From positions 99,718,684 through 99,782,683 of the forward strand of contig NW_026555331.1 in NCBI RefSeq assembly GCF_014898055.3: a DNA stretch of 64,000 nt, read 5' to 3'. Below, one piece after another: positions 38,201 through 50,200 of this stretch. Source of the DNA: Talpa occidentalis (lineage: Eukaryota > Chordata > Mammalia > Eulipotyphla > Talpidae). The first letter of the stretch is position 1, and every line of letters begins with the position of its first letter. The notes under the pieces are model-generated. The model was not told the origin of the DNA. It did no database searches and worked only from the letters and a program-made list of their open reading frames with translations. A program made the position numbers and the translations under genes.

Positions 38201-41200
38201 GCTTCCCATTGCTGCGTGGTGCTCCCTGTAACCAGCACTCAGAGATGCTCTCTCAGGGTAGACTCCTGCAGTTGGACTTCCAGTGAAAACCATTGCTTTT
38301 GCAGTGATAGTGAAGACAAAGATAAACAGCTGGGACTACATCAAATTAAAGAGCTTCTGCACAGCAAAAGAGACAATAACAAAAACAAAGAGAAACCCCA
38401 CCAACTGGGAGAACATTTTTGCACCCAACACTAATGATAAAGGACTGATCACAAAAATCTGCAAAGAGCTGATGAGACTCAGCAACAACAAAGAAAATAA
38501 TCCAGTCAAAAAATGGGCAGAAGAGCTAAAAAGAAACTTCTCTGAAGAGGAAATGCAAATGGCCAACAGACATATGAAAAAATGTTCAACATCACTTGTA
38601 ATCAGGGAAATGCAAATCAAAACTACCATGAGATACCATCTCACACCAGTGAGAATGGCACATATTAAAAAAACTAGCAACAACAAATGTTGGCGAGGAT
38701 GTGGAGAAAAAGGAACTCTTGTGCACTGTTGGTGGGAGTGCAAACTGGTCCAACCACTATGGAGAGCTGTGTGGAGATTTCTGGACCTACTAAACATAGA
38801 GCTTCCATATGATCCAGCAATTCCACTCCTAGGTATTTACCCAAAGGACACAGAAACATCAATTCCAAAGAGCACCTGCACTCCTATGTTTATAGCAGCA
38901 CTGTTTACAATAGCTAAGCTTTGGAAACAACCCAAATGCCCAAAAATGGATGACTGGATCAAGAAGATGTGGTACATATATACCATGGAATATTACTCAG
39001 CATTCAAAAAAGATAAACACATGCAATTTGCAGCAACATGGATGGCACTGGAAGGGATCATGCTCAGCGAAATAAGCCAAAAAGAAAAAGAAAAATACCG
39101 GATGGTCTCACTCATAGCAGGAATCTAGAAAACTTAAATAAGGGACCAGGAAAATGAATATAAGAAAGTGAAAATCAAAATCAACAAAAAACTATGAACC
39201 AGAGACACTTTTGGGGGGTGGGGGCGGGAGGGGAAGGATTGGGGTCAGAATGGGGCGTTTGCAATTGTATGGGGGAATATAAAAATAAAATTTAATATTT
39301 AAAAAAAAAAAAAAAAAAAAAACCATTGCTTTTGGACTTGAAAACATATCAATGGTTGACATTTTATAAACCTAGCAATGTGTAAAGGTAGTTGAAAATT
39401 TAATGAAACCCTGTTGTGATGCCATATGAAAAGGGAGAATTTTGTTAATTATCTTGCCTTCATTTCTTCTGATATTCAAAATGTGATATCTGATTGGTGT
39501 AAAGCAAGGTCTGGCTATAATTTGTCTGTGGTTACACTGCTTCTCTGCTGGCAGCTATATGTATTTGTCATCACTGCTTCCTATTTGGTAGACTTTCTTG
39601 AGCAATTATTTATCATTTAACATGGTATGCTTTCTCCCCAGTGGGTGTTACTAAACCAAGTTTCTTTTTATTAATAAGTAATATTTTACTAATGTGTTAG
39701 ATATATTAATGTATCAAAATGATTAACATAAACTTCAGATTAATACACATGTACCCAAGTGTGAGATGCCGTTCTAGCCACTTATCAGAAAAACATTATG
39801 AGCTATCAGGTTAGAATCGTATTTGATTCAGTAGAAAAGGAGGAAATTTGAAAAAGAAATAGCCCCTGTGGAATTTTCATCTTATTATTAGTAACTAATT
39901 TTTCACTTCTAAATAATTGATGCCAAGATTAATCAAGAATAATCATAAATAAATAAATAAATAGTTTTCATAAATAAAGTCTACCCTATGAAAATAGTTT
40001 CAGTCCCTTAGGAAATGACAAACTGTACTTCCCTATAAATGCTCAGTAATGGCCTACTTATACTCTATTATGTTTGGCTTCTAAGTGCTATTAGGAGTTT
40101 CTTTTACATTCTTTTCATTAAGGTAAAAATGGCCATTAAAACAAGTTTTTAAAGGGTCACTTAAAAATATTTGCCATTTGAGAAATAGAATGAACTCGCT
40201 AAACATGTCCCTGAAGTGCTGCACCAAGCTGTGTTGAAGGGGGGAGCTTTTGAATTCATAAAATTCTGCTTTTCAAGCCTAGTGTTCAATAAAAGCTTTT
40301 CTGTGTTTTTTTTACAGGTATGTGGCCAGTTGGATAGACAGAAGGCGGCATCAATCAGAGAAGGCCAATTTAACTATTCTTTTTGATAAATACGTTCCGG
40401 CATGCTTGGATAAGCTGAGAACAAGCTTTAAGACTGTTACTTCAATCCCAGAGAACAGCCTGGTGCAGGTTTGTCTTCATTTAGACCCTTTGATATTCTG
40501 GGCCTGATGTGGTATGGCTTGGTCAAGACAGTAGAAGTATTTGCTTGCTCAGGACGATAGAAAGATTTCTGGAGTTGTTAGATTGCTTCCACCCTCCTCT
40601 GTAGCCCCCATGTTCCCTAATGCTGTTTGCAAACCTCCATCACAAACCTGTCCCATTCAATTATCATTTGGAATTGTGGCCTGATTCTTTCACAGGATTG
40701 TGAACTAGAAGGCCTCAAACTATGTTTTGTGTTCCCCAGAGATTGACACAGTTCCCTGCACACAGTGGGGCTAAGTATGTGTTCACTGAATCATTGTACT
40801 TCTCTTAAGTGTGTTCAAATAGAGGAAAGACAAAGTTGTAACTCCCTTATTTCTCTATCTCCTATGCAGCTGGCCCAGAAAAGGTCCTCGCTTAGTTTCA
40901 TGAATAAAATAAAGCCACACAGTTAAAGGTGTTAGCCAGTGGATAAAATAAAGCTTCTGAACTCTATCCTATGGTTGCCACCACCAATAGACAGCCCTCT
41001 CTCTTTATTTTCTCCCTCTCCCCAAAAATACTTTTAAAGTCAGGTCATTCTACATGGAGAATCCATAATATCCCAGGGACACCTTTTTTTTTCTGATCTT
41101 CATAATGAAGCAGCTGGGAAGTGTGAGGGGTATATATGATATGTTGTCATGGAAACAAATGAAAATAATACACAGCACACAGAAATGAAGGTTGTGATCT

Positions 41201-44200
41201 TAATCTCAGCATGAGAAAAAAACTATCCCCACCTTTTATAAGTATAAAACTCCACAAAAGGTTTACAATTAGAACCTTGTATTTTTTCCTATAGGAGCAA
41301 AATCGGTTTCTAATTACTTTGTTACCATTAAGTTACTATGTTACCAAATTTGTTTGAAGCTAAATTAGACATAGTCACAAGCATAATAAGAAGAGAAAGT
41401 TCAGGTTTTTGGATAATTCACACACCAATTAAGTAAACGATAGTCTTCAACAGTAATTATCTGAGGTATAATTTATTTCTGAAAGCAGGTCTGAATTTAT
41501 TCATAATGAATTAATTATGTGGTTAGCCTAATTAGACTTCCTCTGGTGTAATACTTGCAAAAAAGCATGATCGTATTCTTTCTCGAGTTGACTTGTGTGT
41601 TTGTGTGATTCTCTGTGGTGTGAACTTTTTCATTCAAGTCATGTGAAAATAGGTCAGTGGGAATTAATATGACTTTTGCTCTCATTTCTCCCATTTATAG
41701 GATTCAGAATAGCATTTTGTCCTTAGTTTCTCTGAAGTTGTTTTTATAATCTCTTTTCTGTGTTTACTTATAAGGACCAAATTTGAGACACAAATGGATA
41801 AAAAAGAGAATAGTTTGAAATGGCTGCTTTAGCTTCCTCTTTTCAACTGTCAGTGTTGCTTCCTATTTTAAGTAGGTCTGCCCACAGTGGGCATCCCCAA
41901 CCCCACAGTGAGGAAATGTATCACAAGTGCTCCAGACCTAGCACATTAGGCACAGGGGAGACACTGAGTACATTTTGTTGCATGACTGGACGTGTGAAAA
42001 CTCGCAGCCATGTGTCCTTTAACGAGGACACATTTTTTCCTAAGAAATGCATCATCAAGTTATTTCATCATGCAGAGGCCAGAGTATAATCACACAACCC
42101 TAGCTGGGAGAGTTACTGCACACCTCGGCTAGTATGGGTCATCGTGTGCTGTCTCTCCCTGTGTTGCCTGTCATTGTCCAAATGCCTTTATGTGGTCTGT
42201 CACCTGTGCCGCAGACCAAGTGCTCCTGAGTTTTTCAGCCATTACTCATGTGAGTGCCTGTGGGGGCTGCACAGAACTTGAGGCTCCTGTGAACTTAAGA
42301 TAGATGGAAAAATGTCTGCTCCAAGCTTTGAAGGAAATGAATCTGGGAGGCAGGAAAGGGAGTTGACATGGGTATATCAGGACTGGGCAGTGGAGGACAG
42401 TCTGAGGGTAGACTCAGGAACCTTTTATAAGCTCACATACTGACAGACGGCCCTGGCTGGGATGCCTGAAACCATGGGGTTTTCGGGAACAGATGGCATG
42501 GGAGGCCTGTAGTGTGACACCCACAGAAAAGTCCTGTAGTGCCAGGCCATGCCCCAGTGCACTGGCCCTGGAGTATTTGAAAATGAAACCTCTCTTTAAC
42601 CATACTCAAAAGTGAAGACCACTTTGACAGTCTCAAAACCCTCCTCTACCTTCCCCCAGTACTTGAAGAAAAGTATGTACTCTGTTTTCTAGTACATGAA
42701 GCGTCTTTGCCTTAAGTTTGGTAAGGTATATTAACTTTTTCAGAAAAATGCCCCAAAGTATGCTTAATTTCCTACAGTTTCTTCAAAATGTTTTTCAATC
42801 ATTATGTTTGGAAAAGTGGAAACATGTGAGTTATCAGTGTTCAGATCACTGGATAATGCTGCATTGAGACCTTGTAGTCTTTTTTGTTACAGTTTTTGCA
42901 GTTCCTTAGACCAACATGGCTTCTTAGAAATCACAAAGCCTCAGAGTTTTACATGATTTTTATTGATAACAAATCAGTGAATTCTGTTAGAAAATTGTAT
43001 TAAATTGGCAAGCATAGCACAATTTAAAATAATAGAAATCGAGAGAAGATTAAAAAATAACAACTGCTCAACTCTTTTAATTGAAAGTATTTCCCAATTA
43101 TTTCCAGGACCCATTTTCCAAGTCTCCATGAATTTCCCCTACCTTTCCTGGCAAAGAGGAAAAGATGTGCACACAATCCTTAGTCCCTTTGTTGAGTATA
43201 TATGATAGTGGTAAAAATATATTTCTGTCACTAATAATTAGGAGAAGGGTATCATGAGTTTTGAGGTTCTGTGGCAATGCTATTGATGGTGGTTTTTGTG
43301 CTTTAGAGAGCTCATCTATTCTTATTTCACACTAGAAAGCCCTTAGCAGCAACCCCAACTCCTTATTACTGAGCTGAACCGATGGCCCTGAAGATGGGGT
43401 GTATTTTGAGCCAACAAAGCATATTCCCATTTCACCTGGAGTGTGTGAAAAACAAGGTCCTGAATTTCTTCTAAGGTTAATTTAGGATGGTATCCCAAAA
43501 AATGCCAGACTAAGGCTTCCAGCCTGACTTTCTATATTTATGACACCAGACAGGAGAAATAGGAGCTCAAACACTAAAGGAAAGAGGGTTATATTAATAT
43601 CCAATGAGCAGCAAAGAATTAAATAAATGTCTTTCCATTCAGTGGAATCCTGTGCATTCATTCCTCATGATATTATGAGTCACACTGATGTGGGGACAGA
43701 TGTCTTGAGTTTGTTTTTAAATGGCTATAGAATACTATGTATAATAAAACCCCCCCTTTAAAAAAAGAGCCTTGATAGATAACCATTTTTCTTTTTGATT
43801 TTATATATTTCTAATTATTACAGTGATTATTAATTGGAAAATTTAAGATTTGATTTGAGTTTTTATAAATACTTTATTTCCTATAAGATCAGTTTGATTC
43901 AAAGTGGCAAAAAGTGTTTGCCAGCAAACATGAGGCAGTAATTTTTGTGTCTGCCAATGTAGTATATCACAGAGTTAGGGAAAATTACATACTCTTTTAA
44001 GGATAAAGTACATTTGTTAAAAAAAAAATCTATTGAACATAGTCTACTGTTTAAAAAAATGTTGCCCTAAATGAATGGCTGTTTCTTTTCCTTAGACTAT
44101 TTGTGCTCTTTTGGAATGCTTGTTGACTCCTGAAAATGTACCTTCTGACAGCCCGAAAGAAGTTTATGAAGTGTATTTTGTCTTTGCTTGTATCTGGGCA

Positions 44201-47200
44201 TTTGGTGGCACTCTGCTACAAGATCAGGTATGTTTAGCAATAGTTTATGGAGTTGGTTTTTTTCTTAAGATTTATTTATGCGTATAAGAGCTGGGGTGCA
44301 GGCCAGAGATGCATGGGGTGAGAGGATTCACTAGAGACAGAGTGGGAAACAGAACAGGCAGATGTACTGAAATACACTGCTGAGAGGAGCAGCTGGTAAG
44401 ACAGGAGAGGTCTGCTGTGCCATGTGGGTAGCTCCCTGGCTGGGGATCGAACTCATGCTGCAGTGGCTGCAGATAGCTTCATAGTGTACCACCAAGGAGG
44501 GTCCCCTATAGAGTCAGCTTTCTTTGAGTGGGAAATATCATGTGATTCCATTGGTTTTGTGTATTATCACAAGCCTATCCTATCTGCTATATATTTTCCT
44601 AAGCCTGTACATTTTCTCAAAAAGTTCCTCCAACTGATAGAGCTAAATTTGACTGATGATGCCAGATCATATCCTTCCACTCTTTACCTTCTGAGAGAGG
44701 CTCTGTGTGTCCTGCTCCCTTAGCAATGCAGGTGGTGAGCTATTCCCAAGTGTACTCACACTTGCCGTGCCTGAGACGCCGCTCTCCATGTGCTTACCCC
44801 CAAAATTTTCTACTCTTTATTCTCCTCAGTGACACATTCCTCCCAGCAGCTCTGGTTTAAAACCTTTGGAGACATCACTCTTACTTGTAAGTCCCATGGT
44901 TTTCAGGTTCTTTCAGCGTAATCTTCTCCCTCTTCTCGGTCCCTGCTGCCTTCATTCTAGAGAGTCTCATCTTTAGATTGTCCTGGGCGATCATGTCGTC
45001 TTTGCTCAGGCTGCTGTAACAAAATACCATGCTGGGTGGCTTAAATAGCAGAAATTTATTTTCTCTCATTTCTGGAAGCCCAAAGTCCAAGATCAAGCTG
45101 CCAGCAGGGTCAAGTTTGGCCCTTGTCCTGTCTTGCAGATGGCTGCCCTTTTGCAGTGACCTCAGAGAGCAGGAAGAGAGAGACATGAACAACTATGGTG
45201 TCCCTTCTAGGGCCCTCATCCTGCCATGAAAGCCTAACACCCAAGATCTCAGCTAAATAATTACCTCCCCAGGGCTTTATCGTCATAGGCCATCACAATG
45301 GGGATTAGGCATCATCATATGAATGGGGTGGATCCAATTCAGTCCATAGCATTGCTTTCCCACCTCTAGCCTCTTAACCTCTAATCAGTCTCACCCATGA
45401 TCCCCAGAGTAATTCATTAACCAACCAGGACCCATTCCTTTCCACTGGTCTTTACTTTGGCTTAAAGTGAAGCTATCATGTCTGCACATTCGTGTCTTAG
45501 CCCATTTGTGGATTCTGTGAATTCTTTTGAGCAAACTCTTGAGAAAAGAACTTGAACAAGTACATGCGCCCGCACGCGTGCACACACACACGCACACACA
45601 CATACTCTGCTTAGACTTGCCAAAGTACAAAGTGGGAGTTTTTTAACTTTAGAAATTCGTGCAAATTTCTAAGTCTTATATCTACCATATACCTCTCTAT
45701 ATAGATTTTCCATTGTTTATAGTAATTTTTCATTGTTATCTTTATAGTAATTACTTAATCTCATTGTGCAGATTAAGTGAAGCTCAGAGAGAGATCTAAC
45801 TTGACCAAAGTTGCACTGACAGGAAATGACACAAGGATTCTTATCCACATTCATTGTCTCCACACCTATGGTGTCTCCCAACTTCTTGTGACCATAGTAT
45901 TTGCACAGATGCCACTGAATCTTTGCATTAAAATTAGATGGCACACATTTCTTGAGCTTCCCTAAGTGTTTGAAGATATAAACAGGGATTTACACAGGAA
46001 GGCATCACAGCCAAGAGTGACCCACATTTCCCTCGGTTTACTGGCTGCAGGTCCTAAAATACATGTTTGTGCTAACCTGTGGGCAGTTCCACTTCTTGTT
46101 TCTAGGTTACCACAAATCATACCTATAAATAAATTTGGTGTTCACATGGCATCCTAGATTTTATTTCAACCCTTCTCAGAAGCCAGTTTTTCTCCTGTAA
46201 TTTCCAAGTGCTTCTAAAGAACTGCCTATGTAAGAATCAAGCATCGTTGTTGGGTGGCTTCATGTGGTTTTCCTTGAAGGCACAGTTTACAATGTGTGCA
46301 TTTCTCATTCACAGAGGCCACATGCAGAATCTCCCACCCCCATGTTTTTTTTGTTTTTCTTCTTCCCCTTGTTTGTTATTCACAGAGTTTTTCTTTTTCA
46401 GGACTATAAACCCAGGTAAAATTGTATGAGGAAAATGGACAGCTGGGATCCTTCTATTCCCAGTCATAGCCCTCACATTCCTATCAGCTGATCCTCTTTC
46501 TGTCTTCACAATTTGCAAACATGGAAACCTCGTACCCAGTTGTCTAAGCCAAAAGTTGGGTGTCACACTGGGACCTTTCTCTCCCAGGTGCTCTCTAACT
46601 AAGTAACTTTCGATGTCATTGTCATCAAGTTTTTGAAAATTCTCTAGGAAACATTCATGAGAGAACTATGAAGAGAATGAATATGGAGTGTGCACATGAG
46701 TAAAGCAGGCAACACAAGAAATATTGTTAGAATAGCCTTTTGTCTACCCAACAAGTTTGAGTATCTGCAGTCTATCAGGGAATGTTTTTAGGGCTTTCCC
46801 CAGGTGATCTCATGAATCTTCAACCAAAAAATAAAACATGCCTGGACATGTACAGCTATTCTTCTCCTTTTATAAATAAGGAACTTAAGGTTTGATAAGG
46901 CCTGCTTGAGACCAGACAGCTAACAACCAGACAGCTAACAGATACCTGAGCCAGGTTCAAACTGCTGCACTCTGACTCAGAACCTGAGTTCTCAATCCAG
47001 ATGATTGCTGACAACTTCCAACACAGGCCTCCTGTCTGCTTTCACTAAACCAAGGAGGTTATCTGTCATTATCACTCTTCACCAAGCATCTGAAGTCACC
47101 TCTTCACTGGTCTTTCTGCTTCTTCACTGGTTCCATAATCTGTTTTTCACTCAGTAACCCAGTGTGGCTTTTTTCAAATTGTCATTTGAAATATATGATA

Positions 47201-50200
47201 AACTTCAGAGTTTAAGTTACTTTATTGCATTACTGTTGCCTGTAAGATAAAAAGTTTTAGTGCTATTTCTGAGGCTCTGGCTCTGACTCCCTTTCCCTGC
47301 TTCTTCCCCTGTCACTCCCTCCCCACTGCTCCCCCACCTCCTGGCCCCCATCAAGAAAACTGCACCAGCAGGGTCCTTGCCCATACTGGCCTCTTCCTGC
47401 TTTCCAGAATTATCCCTGCCCCCTTCCAATAAGCACCTGTTTTCAAAGATGGCTTTCCTGTATGTCCAGTTACAATAGATTTATTCCCATCATTCTCACA
47501 ACACGCTTTGCTTTCGAGGCACCTGTTTATCTCTGCATTACTGGCTTAACCAGCGCTTCCACTGTGCTTCCCCTGTGTCCACCGCTGTCTTCCCCATAAA
47601 CTCAGTGAGGGCAGAAACTCTGGGTTCTCTTTCCCACTGTAGAATAAATAGGTTTTAATTGAGTGAAATAATGAATCAAAGATTTGTCACCAAAATATTT
47701 GCTGATGTAGTGCTTAAGTAAAACAGATTTTGATGTCAGGTAGAAGTCATTGATATTCTGCCTACAGAGAATGGTTCCAGATAAATATTTCTGAACTAAC
47801 TTTAAGACTAGCTTTATAAGCATCCTTTGCCACCAGTCTGAAAATAACTTAAATGGTGCTAATGTCCAGAGTGCATGAGTGGTAGTGTGTAGGGTAAGCA
47901 GTCAGCTGGGGCTAAAGGTGGTGGAACAGGCACTCCCTGCTGGGGCTGATCCCTACTCTGGGCCTGGATTATTGCTTGCCTCCAGCCATCCAAAATGTCT
48001 CTCCTCATGTGTGTCCTCAACTAGTACACAAAGTGGGTCACAGGCCAAGGACATAGAACCTGAAAGTAAAAGTAGGTTTAAGTTTTCCTTTGGCAAAGAA
48101 TGGGAATTAACATCCCAGATAAGTATGAGTTTGCAGGATGCAGTGGACACACACAATTTTTGGAGTTTACCAAACTCATTAGGCCAGGTCATCCTGTGAA
48201 TATAGGGAGGGCCTGTTACTTTCTGTACACAGTTGTTATTTCCCCTCATCTATTTTCCATATTCTGGTCTCGCAGCAAGGGACTTGTACCTTTCACTTTA
48301 TAAAAGAAGCACTTTCTGCTGTGCAGAGCCTGTTCTTGCCCCCATCATCCTCTCCAGAGGAGATGGGCTTCCCGCCTACACTACTCCTTACGCCCTGGTA
48401 GAAAACGAAGGCCCAGCATGTCTTCATACCTTTATCCCTAGTGGCAGGGTGTCCCGGATTTAGAATTTCAAGGTCAACAATATTTCAATAGCAATTTGAA
48501 GGAAGTAGGGTTATCAGCTGTTTGCTTTTCAGAGGGCATTTATAAAAACAAATGATTATCATCATCATGGTTTTATAAAGGAAAAGGTATTATAACACCA
48601 GAGCATCCAAAAGTGCAATAAGCTCAAAATAAACAATAGTATTTAAATCAAACTTTGCCTTTTTTTAAAAGGCACTCCATTGTTCTGATTTTTCTCCTTT
48701 TACTGTGAATTTATACAAACAATGGTAGAACTCAGTGCCAGTATTTGTATCTAGCATGCTAATTTGCATGATAGCTCATTGTTAAATTGAATAACCCAGG
48801 GGTAATTTAAAATTCATCTAGCCTTACCTTATTTTTTATGTTACTAATTATTCCAGAAAATTTGTACCTGATGGGTATATTACAGTTGCAGCTTTCTACT
48901 TCTCTGATAGCAGTGTTTGTTAACTTATTTCTACTTACTTTTCCTGGGTTTGTTACTAAATCCCATTTGTAATTATGACTGTGTATGCTGACAACTGTAT
49001 GTGATGAGCAGGATTAGAAGGGGCTTTTTATGTTTCCAAAATTGCTTTTTAAGTCTTCAATAAGGATTGCTCTTGTTCTTCTTAGCTTTCTGGTTATCAA
49101 GCTGAATTCAGCCGGTGGTGGCATAAGGAGATGAAAGCAGTGAAGTTTCCATCCCAGGGAACAATCTTTGATTATTATCTGGACCACAAAACTAAGAAAT
49201 TCTTGCCTTGGACTGATAAAATTCCAAAATTTACTATGGATCCAGATGTACCTCTGCAGGTAGGTGGTTGAGAACAGTAATTTTCAAGACAGAGTGTGCT
49301 GGTTTGAGGCCCCTCCCTCCTTTTTTGTTTTGCAAATTACTTCTTCTTGATGGATAAATAATTGTGTTGATTCACTAAGCATGGAAAACATTTCCTGGAA
49401 GAGAAGAATCACAGTTATAGGAATGATTAGTAAGGTGGCTATTATATGTCTGCAAACCTCTTTTTTTTAAACTTATTGCTGTGCTAATAGTTTTTTTAAT
49501 ATTTTCTGAGAAACTTTGTGAGTTTCATGGCAATTGGAAGCATATTCCTGTTCTTTGATTTTTATTTCTGACCTTATTGTAATTTCTTAGCACTTTCATA
49601 TACACTTTTGCCTTTACCCCACAAAGCATAATATGAATTTGTTTAGTCTCTTCATGTTTCAGATTGACATGGTACTGACAAAATCTAAATGAGTCTTTCT
49701 CTCTCTCTTTTTTAGTTTCTCTTCTTGAGTTGTCCTTCTATATTTCTCTATGTCAAATTATTCTTTAATCATCTTATTCTGCCTTATTCCATCCTCCTTT
49801 TATTATATTTCTTTCTCAAAATCATTTAATTCATTTTAGAACTGCTTATTTCAAGTAGTGCTCTGTGAGTAGGACATAAGTGGTTTCTAACTCATTAATT
49901 GGGAGACAGCTAGTGTCAATGAGAGAAAACCCTATGTAGAGTCATGTCCTGCAGCTGGCTTCCCAAACTAGGTGACTTAAAGAACAGAACTGTATCAACT
50001 CACACATCTGGAGGCCAGAAGTTCAAAATCAAGGTGTCAACAGGCTTGACAAAGAGTGAATCTGTTTCATGCCTCTCACCTAATGTCTGCTGGATTGGGG
50101 GAACTCTTGGTGTTCATTTGTGGCACTATAACTCCAGTCTTCACATGGTGTTTTCCCCTAAAATCTCCTTTGCTATAAAGAGAGCAGTCATTTTGTAACA

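Larger units (their letters stand above)
30512..40317 (+). other. DNAH11: Intron e12-e13, largest in window
   Basis: GT-AG, 9.8 kb, ending tttttttacag. It holds antisense L1 segments (30520-31830), microsatellites (32190-32340, 34434-34500, 38023-38095) and two sense L1 3' ends (35612-36493, 38301-39318). A GC-richer unassigned block lies at 32380-33060. I recognise nothing in 33060-34430, 34500-35590, 36510-38020 or 39340-40300 beyond faint MIR-like text near 37830-37990. Confidence 0.85.
44228..49085 (+). other. DNAH11: Intron e14-e15
   Basis: GT-AG, 4.9 kb. It holds a SINE (44265-44505), a medium-reiterated repeat (45003-45357), a (CA)n tract (45567-45603) and an L2-like 3' end (47180-47660). 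MIR-like traces lie near 45750-45830 and 46790-46990. I recognise nothing in 47680-49080. Confidence 0.75.
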
